Assembly (NCBI RefSeq): GCF_902859705.1
Contig: NZ_CADIJO010000005.1
Span: 124,001-188,000 of the forward strand
Direction of reading: 5' to 3'
DNA: 64,000 nucleotides
From: Achromobacter deleyi
Lineage (GTDB): Bacteria > Pseudomonadota > Gammaproteobacteria > Burkholderiales > Burkholderiaceae_B
A program made the position numbers and the translations under genes. Below, in pieces: positions 8,615 to 17,246 of the stretch. Positions within the stretch are counted from its first letter, which is position 1, and the number at the start of each line of letters is the position of its first letter. The notes beneath the pieces were generated by a model. It was not told where the DNA came from. It searched no databases and was given only the letters and a program-made list of their open reading frames with translations.

Positions 8615-8884
8615 CTATTCCTGTTCACCGAATTTGCTGTCGAACAGAGTTTCAATTTCGGAAAGGGCCTGGTCGGCATCGTTGCCGGAAGCCTCGAGCT
8701 TGACGGTCACGCCCAATCCGGCGGCCAGCATCATGACGCCCATGATGCTCTTGGCATTCACGCGTTGCGCGCCGCGGGAAATGAAGATCTCGCTCGAGAA
8801 CTTGCTGGCCAGCTGCGTCAGTTTGGCGGCCGCCCGCGCATGCAAACCCAGTTTATTGCTGATGACGATGTCTGTATTAGGCAT
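8615..8884 (-). CDS. ptsH: Phosphocarrier protein HPr
   Basis: The 89-residue HPr has the phosphoacceptor His15 in NKLGLHARAAAK and a Ser46 motif (NAKSIMGVMMLAAG), the kinase/phosphorylase site used by HprK in many betaproteobacteria. The ATG at 8884 gives the normal family length. An upstream in-frame ATG at 8896 cannot be excluded and neither has a strong ribosome-binding site. It lies between the EIIA gene and ptsI. Confidence 0.93.
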   Translation of the reverse strand: MPNTDIVISNKLGLHARAAAKLTQLASKFSSEIFISRGAQRVNAKSIMGVMMLAAGLGVTVKLEASGNDADQALSEIETLFDSKFGEQE

Positions 8885-8993
8885 AGGAAATATCATGACC
8901 GCGGTGGCAAGCCGCAGTGGTGGTTGCAGCAAAAGGTCGAACCGCCCATCGGCTTGAAATATTAGCCGACATAATAGGGCAAATTCCCGCCCG

Positions 8994-9395
8994 TCAGTCT
9001 ACACGCAAGACGCCCTGAACCCCGCCGGCCAGCGCTTTTTCGCGGGTCTCGGCCAGGGTCAGGTTGCGGTAGGTCAGCGCCCGCAGCAGCATGGGGGTAT
9101 TGAGCCCCGCCAGGACACAGCACTGGATGCCCTGCGCCTGGGCGTCGGCCACGGCCCGCTTGGAGATATTGGCCGGCGTGGCGCCGATCAGGTCGGTCAG
9201 CACCAGAACGCCGCCGCCGTGGTCTTGCTCGAGGATATCCTTGAGCACGGCGGGCGCCTGGTCGTCCGGCCGGTCTTCGGGCTGGATGTCGTGAATGGCC
9301 AGCATGCCGTCAAGGTTGCCCATGACGTGGCTGGCGCATTCGCGCATGGCTGCGCCCAGGGGCGCATGCACGACGATGACAATACCCGTGGTCAT
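8994..9395 (-). CDS. PTS mannose-type EIIA domain protein
   Basis: The 133-residue single-domain EIIA of the mannose/sorbose family has the phosphohistidine at His10 (IVIVVHAPLGAAM) and the typical VLVLTDLIGATPANIS segment. With HPr and EI but no EIIB or EIIC it forms an incomplete phosphorelay, as known in Bordetella, Neisseria and other betaproteobacteria, where it is thought to control metabolism rather than transport. A GGAA motif precedes the ATG at 9395. It starts 13 bp after the gshB stop. Confidence 0.88.
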   Translation of the reverse strand: MTTGIVIVVHAPLGAAMRECASHVMGNLDGMLAIHDIQPEDRPDDQAPAVLKDILEQDHGGGVLVLTDLIGATPANISKRAVADAQAQGIQCCVLAGLNTPMLLRALTYRNLTLAETREKALAGGVQGVLRVD

Positions 9396-9408
9396 GACGG
9401 TTTCCGGA

Positions 9409-10380
9409 TCAGGCCGCAGCCGGCGCGGCGGCCACGGCTTTTTCGAGCGCCGTGACGAACATGCCGGCGACGTCGAAGCCGGTCTGTTCGGCGATTTCCA
9501 CGAAACACGTCGGGCTGGTGACGTTGACCTCGGTGACGTAGTCGCCGATGACGTCCAGACCGACCAGCAGCAGGCCGCGCGCGGCCAGCTTGGGCGCCAC
9601 GGCCTCGGCGATCTCGCGATCGCGCGGGGACAATTCCTGGGCCACGCCACGGCCGCCGGCGGCCAGGTTGCCGCGCGTTTCACCGGCCAGCGGGATGCGC
9701 GCCAGCGAATACGGCACCGGTTCGCCGCCGATCAGCAGGATGCGCTTGTCGCCCTTGACGATTTCAGGGATGTAACGCTGCGCCATGATGGTGCGCGCGC
9801 CGTTGTCGGTGAGCGTTTCCAGGATGGCGTTCAGGTTGGGGTCCTTGGGCTGCAGGCGGAACACGCCCGTGCCGCCCATGCCGTCCAGCGGCTTGACGAT
9901 CACGTCGTGGTGCGTGTCGTGGAAAGCCTTCAGGCGCGCCATGTTGCGCGTCACCAGCGTCGGGGCGGTGAATTCGCTGATTTCGGTGATGGCCAGCTTT
10001 TCGGGATGGTTGCGGATCGCCGCGCCGCTGTTGAACACGTGGGCGCCTTGGGCCTGGGCGTATTCGAGCAGATGCGTGGAATACACGTATTCCATGTCGA
10101 AAGGCGGGTCTTTGCGCATGACGACCGCGCCGAAATCGGCCAGCGGCAGGTCACGGGCAGCGCCTTCGCGCCACCAGTCATGGCCGTGCAGGTCGGCGTC
10201 GGCCACCAATTCGATGGGCGTGGTGACGGCCTTGACCGTGCCGGTTTCGATGTAAAGGTCGCCCTGCATGGCCACGCTGAGCGTATGGCCGCGCGCGACC
10301 AGCGCACGCATCATGGCGACAGAACTGTCCTTGTACGCTTTCAAGAGCGGCAAGGGATCCAAAACGAACAAAACATGCAT
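9409..10380 (-). CDS. gshB: Glutathione synthetase
   Basis: The 323-residue ATP-grasp enzyme joins gamma-glutamylcysteine and glycine to make glutathione. The N-terminal substrate domain begins MHVLFVLDPLPLLKAYKDSS. The ATP-grasp signatures include VVMRKDPPFDMEYV, VIVKPLDGMGGTGVFRL and DVIGDYVTEVNVTSPT. The length is normal. It is the first gene of the gshB-EIIA-ptsH-ptsI operon. The 5' region contains an 11-bp GC-rich inverted repeat at about 10399-10425 of unknown role. Confidence 0.95.
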   Translation of the reverse strand: MHVLFVLDPLPLLKAYKDSSVAMMRALVARGHTLSVAMQGDLYIETGTVKAVTTPIELVADADLHGHDWWREGAARDLPLADFGAVVMRKDPPFDMEYVYSTHLLEYAQAQGAHVFNSGAAIRNHPEKLAITEISEFTAPTLVTRNMARLKAFHDTHHDVIVKPLDGMGGTGVFRLQPKDPNLNAILETLTDNGARTIMAQRYIPEIVKGDKRILLIGGEPVPYSLARIPLAGETRGNLAAGGRGVAQELSPRDREIAEAVAPKLAARGLLLVGLDVIGDYVTEVNVTSPTCFVEIAEQTGFDVAGMFVTALEKAVAAAPAAA

Positions 10381-10560
10381 CGCGACACCCCGAACGTACG
10401 CCGCCTTCCCTTTCGGGAAGGCGGCTATCTATGACATCGTAGCGCAGAGCCGCCCAATAAGCGAACCCGCCGAACACGGTATGGACGGCGGGTCGCGAGG
10501 GGGAGCGGCAGGGGCCGACCCGGTAGGGATGAGCCTGTCGGGAAGGCTCCGCTGGGAGCT

Positions 10561-11112
10561 TTACGCCGCCGATTCAGGCTTGCCCGCGGGCACGGCCTTC
10601 TTCTTGGGCGCCAGCACCATGACCATCTGACGGCCTTCGAGCTTCGGCATGGCTTCGACCTGGGCCAGTTCCAGCAGGTCGTCGCGCACACGTTCAAGCA
10701 CCCGCATACCCAGTTCCTGGTGAGCCATTTCGCGGCCACGGAACCGCAGCGTCACCTTGGCCTTGTCGCCTTCTTCGAGGAAGCGGCGCAGGTTGCGCAG
10801 CTTGACTTGGTAGTCGCCCTCGTCGGTGGCCGGACGGAATTTGACTTCCTTGACCTGGATGACCTTCTGCTTCGAACGAGCTTCGGCTTGGCGCTTCTGC
10901 TCTTGGTACTTGAACTTACCGTAGTCCATCAAACGGCAGACCGGCGGCTCGGCGTTCGGCGCGATTTCCACCAGATCCACGTCGTTTTGCTCGGAAAGAC
11001 GGAACGCGTCGGCAATCTTGACGATGCCCAGCTGTTCTCCGTCCAGACCTATCAGGCGCACCTCGGGGACGCGGATTTCACCGTTGATGCGATTGGCTTT
11101 TTCAGTGGCGAT
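10561..11112 (-). CDS. infC: Translation initiation factor IF-3 (AUC start codon)
   Basis: The 183-residue IF-3 has its N-terminal domain ([26 protein letters not shown]), the linker/C-domain signature [24 protein letters not shown], and a basic C-terminus. The start is the rare codon ATC at 11112-11110, with AGGAG eight bases upstream. No ATG, GTG or TTG in frame would include the conserved first 17 residues. infC genes of many bacteria use AUU or AUC, which lets IF-3 repress its own translation. It starts 20 bp after thrS on the same strand. Unusually, rpmI and rplT do not follow. Confidence 0.93.
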   Translation of the reverse strand: MATEKANRINGEIRVPEVRLIGLDGEQLGIVKIADAFRLSEQNDVDLVEIAPNAEPPVCRLMDYGKFKYQEQKRQAEARSKQKVIQVKEVKFRPATDEGDYQVKLRNLRRFLEEGDKAKVTLRFRGREMAHQELGMRVLERVRDDLLELAQVEAMPKLEGRQMVMVLAPKKKAVPAGKPESAA

Positions 11113-11132
11113 GTTGAAAGCTCCTAGAAATG

Positions 11133-13085
11133 TTAAGCAGCGCTGCTATCAGGTTGATTGACGTCACGGCGGGTGGACACGTCCTCGGACAGTCGCGCGA
11201 CGAACTCGTCGTATGCGATGGCGCCAAGGTCCAGTCCGCCCAGTCCGCGTACGGCGACGGTGCCGTTTTGCTTTTCCTTGTCGCCGACGACGAGGATGTA
11301 CGGCACCTTTTGCAGGCTGTGCTCCCGAATTTTACGAGTGATTTTTTCACCGCGCAAATCGGACTCTACTCTAAAGCCTTGTTTTTTCAGGCTTTGCGTG
11401 ATTTCAGCCGCATAATCGGCCGAAGGTTCGGAAATGCAGCACACCACGGCCTGCACCGGAGCCAGCCAGGGCGGCATCGCACCGGCGTGGTTTTCGATCA
11501 ACATGCCGATGAAACGCTCGAGCGAACCCAGGATGGCGCGGTGCAGCATGACGGGCGGGCGGCGCTGGTCGTTCTGGTCCACGTACTCGGCACCCAGGCG
11601 CACGGGCATGGAAAAGTCGACCTGGATCGTGCCGCACTGCCAGTGGCGGCCGATGGCGTCTTTCAGGGTGTATTCCACCTTGGGACCATAGAACGCGCCT
11701 TCTCCGGGCGAGATCTCGAATTCGCAGCCGGTGCGGCGCAGGCTTTCCATCAGGGCCTGTTCGGCCGTATCCCAGACTTCGTCCGAGCCGATGCGCTTTT
11801 CCGGGCGCGTGGCGACCTTGTAAAGCACTTCGGTAAAGCCGAAGTCGCGGTAGACCTTCTGCAGCAAGGCCGTGAAGTCGGCGCATTCGTCCTGGAGCTG
11901 TTCTTCGGTACAGAAAATGTGGCCGTCGTCCTGCGTGAAGCCGCGCACGCGCATCATGCCGTGCAGCGAGCCCGACGGTTCGTTGCGGTGGCATTGGCCG
12001 AATTCGCCGTAGCGCAAGGGCAATTCGCGGTACGAGTGCAGGCCGGCGTTGAAGATCTGCACGTGGCCCGGGCAGTTCATCGGTTTGAGGCCGTAGACGC
12101 GGTTCTCGGACTCGGTCGTGAACATGTTTTCACGATAGTTGTCCCAGTGGCCCGTCTTTTTCCAGAGCGAGATGTCGAGAATCTGCGGCGCCTTCACTTC
12201 CTGGTAGCCGTTGTCGCGGTAGACCGAGCGCATGTATTGCTCGACCTGCTGCCACAGGGCCCAGCCCTTGGGATGCCAGAAGATCAGGCCGGGGGCTTCG
12301 TCCTGGAAGTGGAACAGGTCGAGTTCGCGGCCGATCTTGCGGTGGTCGCGGCGCTCGGCTTCTTCGAGCATGTGCAGGTAGGCTTCCTGCTCTTCCTTGG
12401 TGGCCCAGGCCGTGCCGTAGATGCGCTGGAGCATCTCGTTCTTGCTGTCGCCGCGCCAGTAGGCGCCCGCGACCTTCATCAGCTTGAAGACCTTGAGCTT
12501 GCCCGTGGACGGCACGTGCGGCCCGCGGCACAGGTCGATGAAATCGCCCTCGCGGTACAGACTCAGCGGCTCGTTGGACGGGATGGACGCAATGATCTCG
12601 GCCTTGTACTTTTCGCCGATGCCCTTGAAGAATTCGACGGCGTCGTCGCGCGACCAGACTTCGCGGGTCACGACTTCGTCTTTCTTGGCCAGTTCGGCCA
12701 TCTTTTTCTCGATGGCGGCCAGGTCTTCGGGCGTGAACGGGCGCTTGTACGAAAAGTCGTAGTAGAAGCCGTTGTCGATCACGGGACCGATGGTGACCTG
12801 CGCGTCAGGGAACAATTCCTTGACGGCGTAGGCCAGCAAGTGGGCCGTGGAGTGGCGGATCAGATCCAGGCCGTCGGCGTCCTTGGCGGTCACGATGGCC
12901 AGGCGTGCGTCGCCCTCGATGCGGTAGCTGGTGTCGACCAGTTGGGAGTCGGCGCCGTCAAAGGTCACGCGGCCGCCCAAGGCGGCTTTGGCCAATCCCG
13001 CGCCGATCGATTGCGCCACCTCGGCGACCGTGACCGGTCCCGGGTATTGGCGCTGCGAACCATCGGGCAATGTGATCTGTACCAT
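11133..13085 (-). CDS. thrS: Threonyl-tRNA synthetase
   Basis: The 650-residue class II synthetase contains an N-terminal TGS domain, the tRNA-editing domain, the catalytic core with zinc-site and motif segments ([36 protein letters not shown]) and a C-terminal anticodon-binding domain. The ATG at 13085 has a GGAAG-type ribosome-binding site. It heads a thrS-infC operon. About 250 nt of leader precede it, including a short frame with three consecutive threonine codons and a 10-bp hairpin (listed separately), which suggests threonine-dependent attenuation. Confidence 0.96.
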   Translation of the reverse strand: MVQITLPDGSQRQYPGPVTVAEVAQSIGAGLAKAALGGRVTFDGADSQLVDTSYRIEGDARLAIVTAKDADGLDLIRHSTAHLLAYAVKELFPDAQVTIGPVIDNGFYYDFSYKRPFTPEDLAAIEKKMAELAKKDEVVTREVWSRDDAVEFFKGIGEKYKAEIIASIPSNEPLSLYREGDFIDLCRGPHVPSTGKLKVFKLMKVAGAYWRGDSKNEMLQRIYGTAWATKEEQEAYLHMLEEAERRDHRKIGRELDLFHFQDEAPGLIFWHPKGWALWQQVEQYMRSVYRDNGYQEVKAPQILDISLWKKTGHWDNYRENMFTTESENRVYGLKPMNCPGHVQIFNAGLHSYRELPLRYGEFGQCHRNEPSGSLHGMMRVRGFTQDDGHIFCTEEQLQDECADFTALLQKVYRDFGFTEVLYKVATRPEKRIGSDEVWDTAEQALMESLRRTGCEFEISPGEGAFYGPKVEYTLKDAIGRHWQCGTIQVDFSMPVRLGAEYVDQNDQRRPPVMLHRAILGSLERFIGMLIENHAGAMPPWLAPVQAVVCCISEPSADYAAEITQSLKKQGFRVESDLRGEKITRKIREHSLQKVPYILVVGDKEKQNGTVAVRGLGGLDLGAIAYDEFVARLSEDVSTRRDVNQPDSSAA

Positions 13086-13136
13086 CGGGAGTGCTTCCTG
13101 GGGTTCTGGGAATGAAATACGAAATTCAGAAACGAC

Positions 13137-13159
13137 AAACGCGGCTGGTAGCCGCGTTT
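13137..13159 (-). promoter_or_regulatory. Hairpin in the thrS leader (attenuator-like)
   Basis: A perfect 10-bp stem (AAACGCGGCT/AGCCGCGTTT) with a 3-base loop lies 52 nt upstream of the thrS ATG and is followed on the minus strand by GTTTGTCGTTT. The T tract is interrupted, so termination strength is uncertain. It lies 63 nt downstream of the stop codon of the threonine-rich leader peptide. Confidence 0.6.
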
Positions 13160-13221
13160 ATCTGGTTGTCTTGCTGAGTCCTACCGCTGACCTGACACGG
13201 TGAAACCCGACGCACGAAAAA

Positions 13222-13278
13222 CTAACGCGACATAGGGCGAAAGTTCCGGGTCGTAGTTCGTGCCAGCGGGAAAAACAT
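13222..13278 (-). CDS. Putative thrS leader peptide (Thr-Thr-Thr)
   Basis: The ATG at 13278 opens an 18-codon frame, MFFPLARTTTRNFRPMSR, ending in TAG. Residues 8-10 are three successive threonine codons (ACT ACG ACC, at 13257-13249). It lies in the leader of thrS, upstream of a GC-rich hairpin, which is the classical layout of a ribosome-mediated attenuator. A partial ribosome-binding site (GAAGG) sits about 11 nt upstream. This is inferred from layout only. Confidence 0.5.
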   Translation of the reverse strand: MFFPLARTTTRNFRPMSR

Positions 13279-13346
13279 GATGCTTGGGCCTTCAGGGGTG
13301 GACTGGGTGAGCGCGGGCGCAATGGCTGGCGCGCTTATCGTTGCCG

Positions 13347-13352
13347 ATTGTA
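13347..13352 (-). promoter_or_regulatory. Candidate -10 element of the thrS-infC promoter
   Basis: TACAAT on the minus strand (five of six matches to TATAAT) lies about 260 bp upstream of thrS and 69 bp upstream of the leader peptide start. No clear -35 hexamer is seen at the proper spacing. Confidence 0.4.
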
Positions 13353-13419
13353 GCACCCTTTGGACCTTTTTCGTGGCGAAAACGCCACGCCGCAGCCAGA
13401 GGCCGCCCCCGGACGCCCG

Positions 13420-14334
13420 TCAGGCGAGGTTACGGCTGTCCGCAATCGCGGCCAGGGCATGCAGCACGCCCTCTTCCCAGTGCGGCGCGCGGATGCCGAA
13501 CGTGCGTTCGAGCAGGCGGCTGTCCAGCCGTGAATTCAAGGGGCGGCGGGCGGACGTGGGGTATTGGTCGGACGCCACCGCGCGGATGTCGGCCGGGGTC
13601 AGCGTCACCGCCAGACCTGCCCGGCGTGCCTGCTGGGCGATGAAACAGGCGTATTCGTGCCAGCTGGCGTCTCCCGAGGCAGCCAGGTGATACAGGCCGA
13701 AGGGAAAATCGTCGTGTTCGCGCCGGGTCAGGTAGCGGGCAACGACCAGCGCAGTGGCGTCGGCGATGAAGGCGGCGCCGGTGGGCGCGCCGCGCTGGTC
13801 GCTCACCACCCGCAGCGATTCCGGCTGGCGTAGCGCCATCAGCATGGTCTTCAGGAAGCTGTTGCCGAAAACGCCATAGACCCACGAGGTGCGAAACACC
13901 AGATGCGCCGGGTTCATCGCCTGCACCGCCTGCTCGCCGGCCAGCTTGCTGCGGCCATAGGCATTCAGCGGCGCAGCCGCGTCGCGCTCATCGTAGGCGC
14001 CGCCCTTGGCGCCATCGAACACGTAGTCGGACGAATAATGGACGATCAGCGCGCCACGGCCAGCCGCCAGGGTAGCCAGTTCGCCCGCGGCCTCGGCATT
14101 GATGCGCATGGCGCGCACGGCGTCTTCTTCTGCCCGCTCCACGGCGGTATAGGCCGCCGCATTGACAATGACATCGGGCTTTTCACGGCGCACCAGCCGC
14201 GCGATCTGCAGCGGATAGGTCAGGTCGCAATCACTGCGGCCGGTGGCCACCACGGCGCCCAGCGGCGCCAGGCTGCGCCGCAGCTCGAAGCCCAACTGAC
14301 CGTCCCTGCCTAGCACCAGAATCTTCTTGGGCAT
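13420..14334 (-). CDS. rfbD: dTDP-4-dehydrorhamnose reductase (RmlD family)
   Basis: The 304-residue NAD(P)-dependent SDR starts MPKKILVLGRDGQLGFELRRSL (Rossmann GxxGQLG). It carries the YSSDYVFDGAKGGAYDE and PLNAYGRSKLAGE segments, with the catalytic Tyr-x3-Lys in YGRSK. RmlD reduces dTDP-6-deoxy-L-lyxo-4-hexulose to dTDP-L-rhamnose, the last step of the precursor pathway. The usual partner genes rmlA, rmlB and rmlC are absent from the window, so this copy stands alone. It may complete a pathway encoded elsewhere or act on another nucleotide sugar. Confidence 0.85.
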   Translation of the reverse strand: MPKKILVLGRDGQLGFELRRSLAPLGAVVATGRSDCDLTYPLQIARLVRREKPDVIVNAAAYTAVERAEEDAVRAMRINAEAAGELATLAAGRGALIVHYSSDYVFDGAKGGAYDERDAAAPLNAYGRSKLAGEQAVQAMNPAHLVFRTSWVYGVFGNSFLKTMLMALRQPESLRVVSDQRGAPTGAAFIADATALVVARYLTRREHDDFPFGLYHLAASGDASWHEYACFIAQQARRAGLAVTLTPADIRAVASDQYPTSARRPLNSRLDSRLLERTFGIRAPHWEEGVLHALAAIADSRNLA

Positions 14335-14635
14335 TCGCCACCCGCCGCCTTGCTTGCGATGCGCTGCGGTCCGGCAACAGGCCGGTTTCCGGACGCGATT
14401 ATGACCCGAACACCGTCATGCCGGGCGTGCCGCGACGACGGGGATCTGTCGACCCCGAGTAAACCCGACCGGTGCATCAGTCCGATTTTGGACCGAAGGC
14501 GATCCGGAAGGCCCAACAAAACGTAATCTGCCCGTACAAATTTAAGACCAATCACAACCCCGACACGCACCGGACGCCATCGCCACACCAGCTCTGACGC
14601 CGCCCGCGTTCCCTTGGCCATACCGTGGAGCATCG

Positions 14636-15376
14636 ATGAACAGTGTTTCAGCGCAAGATTCCGCTTTCCTTCCTGCCGACAGGTCTTGCGGCAAGAAAGA
14701 GGGCAATCGCACCCATTCGCGCAAGCATCTCCTGATGTCGCAACCGCCCCCCTTGATACGCGTGGCAATCCTGGACGACCACCCCGTGGTTGCGCTGGGC
14801 GTGGGCGCTTTCCTGGATTCCCGGCCGGGGTTTCGCGTCGTACACCGTGAAACCTCCGCCCGCGGCCTGCTCGACAAGCTGACCGTGGCGCCGTGCCATG
14901 TCGCCCTGATCGACTTCTATCTCCCCCATGAACCCTGGGACGGCGTGAATTTCCTGCGTCGGGTGCGGCGTTATCACCCGAACATGGCGATCATCACGTT
15001 CTCGGCTGGCAACCGGCTGGAAACGCAGTACGCCGCCTTTCGGGCGGGCGCCAACGGCTACCTCGCCAAGCAATGGGGCATGATCCTGCTGCCCGACATG
15101 ATCCAGGGCGTACTGAGCGGCAAAGACCCTTTCCTGTCCGTCCAGGACGGCAAGGTGCGCGCCATTGCTCCGACGCATCCGCACGCCCTGCTGACCGCCT
15201 CCGAAGTCGAGATCCTGCGGCATATCAGCCAGGGGCTGTCGGTCACGCAGATTTCCGCGCGGCTGATGCGCAGCAAGAAAACCATCAGCACGCACAAGCG
15301 CCGCGCGATGCGCAAGCTGCAGCTGTCAGACGACCTGGCGCTGGCGCTTTACCTCAGGGAGAAGTTCACGGAATAA
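14636..15376 (+). CDS. RcsB-like response regulator (receiver + LuxR HTH)
   Basis: The 246-residue protein has an N-terminal receiver with acidic DD in AILDDHP, the phosphoacceptor Asp in VALIDFYLP and the conserved Lys in GYLAKQW. A C-terminal LuxR/FixJ-type helix-turn-helix follows (LTASEVEILRHISQGLSVTQISARLMRSKKTISTHKRRAMRKL). The start at 14636 is supported by GGAG five bases upstream. It adds about 33 unusual residues before the receiver, so a start at 14735 is an alternative. No histidine kinase gene is adjacent. Confidence 0.85.
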   Translation: MNSVSAQDSAFLPADRSCGKKEGNRTHSRKHLLMSQPPPLIRVAILDDHPVVALGVGAFLDSRPGFRVVHRETSARGLLDKLTVAPCHVALIDFYLPHEPWDGVNFLRRVRRYHPNMAIITFSAGNRLETQYAAFRAGANGYLAKQWGMILLPDMIQGVLSGKDPFLSVQDGKVRAIAPTHPHALLTASEVEILRHISQGLSVTQISARLMRSKKTISTHKRRAMRKLQLSDDLALALYLREKFTE

Positions 15377-15382
15377 ACCGCG

Positions 15383-16810
15383 CTAGATGATCCGCGAGTA
15401 GCTGGCCGCGGTGCTGGCGCTGCGCAGGTAGCCGTCAAACGCCATGGCAACGGCCCTGACGAAGTACCAGCCCAGGCCGGTTACCCGCAGCTCCCCTGCC
15501 CGCAGGTTGACCAGACCCAACTCGGCCAGGTTGGTCATCTGTGACAGTTCGGGTCCGAAATAGTCGCCAAAGCGCAAGCCATGGCGCGATTCGATGCGGG
15601 CGAAATCCACGCGGCCCTGGCACATGATGTCCATGATGACCTCGCGTCGCGCCAGGTCATCGGCATTGAGTGCCAGGCCGCGTTCCACGGCAAAGTGGTC
15701 GGACTCGATCGCGGCGTAGTAGCCGTCCAGGTCCTTGGCGTTCTGGCTGTAGGTATTGCCGATGCGGCCGATGGCCGACACGCCCAGCGCGATCAGGTCG
15801 CGGTCGGGTTGGGTGCTGTACCCCTGGAAATTGCGGTGCAGTTCGCCGCGCTGCTTGGCAATCGCCAAGGCATCGGTGTTCAGCGCGAAATGATCCATGC
15901 CGATGTAGGTGTAGCCCTGCTTGAGAAAGCCGTCGATGGCCGCGCTGAGCAGGCCGACACGCGTCTCGCGATCGGGCAGATCGGCCTGGTTGATGCGGCG
16001 CTGCGGCTTGAAGCGCTCGGGCAGATGCGCGTACGCGTACAGGGCAATGCGGTCGGGCCGCAACGTGGTGACCTGCGCAATGGTGCGCGCGAACGATTCG
16101 GTCGTTTGCAGCGGCAGGCCGTAGATCAGGTCGACATTGACCGACGCGTAGCCCAGCGTGCGGGCGCTTTGCATCAGGTCGCGCACGTCCTCGAACGACT
16201 GCACCCGATGCACCGCCACCTGCACCCTCGCATCGAAGTCCTGCACGCCAAAGCTCAGGCGGTTGAAGCCCAGTTTGCGCAACTGTGCCAGGCGTTGGGG
16301 CGTGGCGGTGCGGGGGTCCACTTCAATGGAGATTTCGGCGTCGGGTTCAAAGACGAACGCGCCGCGCAGGTCGGCCATCAGGCGCTCAAGTTCGTCGTCC
16401 GACAGGAAAGTGGGCGTGCCGCCGCCGAAATGCAGCTGCGATACGGGCACGCCCTGCCCCAGCTCGGCGACGTGCAGGGAAATCTCGCGCGCCAGCGCAT
16501 CGAGGTAGCGAGCGGCCCGGTCGTGATGGCGGGTCACGACCTTGTTACAGGCGCAGTAATAACAGACCGAATCACAGAACGGGATGTGCACGTACAGCGA
16601 CAGCGGTTCGGCGGGGCTCGCTTCACGCCGCTGGCGCAAGGCTTGGCGGTATTCGCGTTCGCCAAATCCGCCGTGATAGCGGTCTGCCGTGGGGTACGAG
16701 GTATAGCGTGGTCCGTTCTTGTCCAACCGGGCCAGCAACTGGGGCGGAAAGAAGGGTTCGGCGGCTTGGGCCGGGGGGTCTGCGAGTAGAGGACGTAGGG
16801 CGGCTTGCAT
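15383..16810 (-). CDS. hemN: Oxygen-independent coproporphyrinogen III oxidase
   Basis: The 475-residue radical SAM enzyme converts coproporphyrinogen III to protoporphyrinogen IX without oxygen. The [4Fe-4S] motif is CDSVCYYCACN (Cys-x3-Cys-x2-Cys), preceded by LYVHIPF. The family GGGTPTFL and the HemN C-terminal domain (VIMDIMCQGRVDF) are present. Its stop codon faces that of the RcsB-like gene. An FNR/Anr-like box lies 36 bp upstream of the start, consistent with induction under low oxygen. Confidence 0.94.
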   Translation of the reverse strand: MQAALRPLLADPPAQAAEPFFPPQLLARLDKNGPRYTSYPTADRYHGGFGEREYRQALRQRREASPAEPLSLYVHIPFCDSVCYYCACNKVVTRHHDRAARYLDALAREISLHVAELGQGVPVSQLHFGGGTPTFLSDDELERLMADLRGAFVFEPDAEISIEVDPRTATPQRLAQLRKLGFNRLSFGVQDFDARVQVAVHRVQSFEDVRDLMQSARTLGYASVNVDLIYGLPLQTTESFARTIAQVTTLRPDRIALYAYAHLPERFKPQRRINQADLPDRETRVGLLSAAIDGFLKQGYTYIGMDHFALNTDALAIAKQRGELHRNFQGYSTQPDRDLIALGVSAIGRIGNTYSQNAKDLDGYYAAIESDHFAVERGLALNADDLARREVIMDIMCQGRVDFARIESRHGLRFGDYFGPELSQMTNLAELGLVNLRAGELRVTGLGWYFVRAVAMAFDGYLRSASTAASYSRII

Positions 16811-16845
16811 ACCGTGAATTATTCGCTTGCGGCGGCCCCACCGCC

Positions 16846-16859
16846 TTGATCTTGCGCAA
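16846..16859. promoter_or_regulatory. FNR/Anr-like box upstream of hemN
   Basis: TTGATCTTGCGCAA matches the TTGAT-N4-ATCAA palindrome at 8 of 10 positions. Its position about 36-49 bp before the hemN ATG fits activation of hemN under anaerobiosis. Confidence 0.55.
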
Positions 16860-16930
16860 ATATCCGCCCGCTGGCGTGGCGGGCGGCCCGTAAAATGCGG
16901 CCATTCCCCCTACACGACAAGGACACCCCC

Positions 16931-17194
16931 GTGGATACCGAACTGGACGGCCGCCTGCTGGCTCTGCGCCAAGCCCTGGCGATTGCCATTGCCCTTTCCA
17001 CCCGCAGCAGTCCCCAGGCCACCGACATGGCGCTGGAGCTGCTTGACGATCTGAAGGCCAACCTGGACAAGACGCCGTCGGACAGCCCGTTCGAAAAACC
17101 CGACTGGGTGGTCGGCGCCCATGATGAACTGGACGGCATCGCCCGCATGGTGCGCGCCTTTACCCAGACGCCCGAGCCCGGCGAAGAAGCCTGA
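16931..17194 (+). CDS. Small conserved-type hypothetical protein
   Basis: An 87-residue acidic, helix-rich protein (VDTELDGRLLALRQALAIAI ... ELLDDLKANLDK ... DELDGIARMVRAF). I do not recognise a family. The start is taken as GTG at 16931 because AAGGA lies seven bases upstream. It stands between the divergently transcribed hemN and the converging glycosyltransferase gene, so it needs its own promoter. It has no signal peptide or membrane segment and is probably cytoplasmic. Confidence 0.6.
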   Translation: MDTELDGRLLALRQALAIAIALSTRSSPQATDMALELLDDLKANLDKTPSDSPFEKPDWVVGAHDELDGIARMVRAFTQTPEPGEEA

Positions 17195-17246
17195 GCCCGG
17201 CGGTCACGACTGGCGCTCCCCCCACAACCAGCATCCCCCACCACCC

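Noticed and set aside
10399-10425. Strong inverted repeat upstream of gshB as infC terminator
   Set aside because: The stem is long, but it lacks a T tract on the minus strand and lies over 130 bp after infC, so it is only noted as unassigned.
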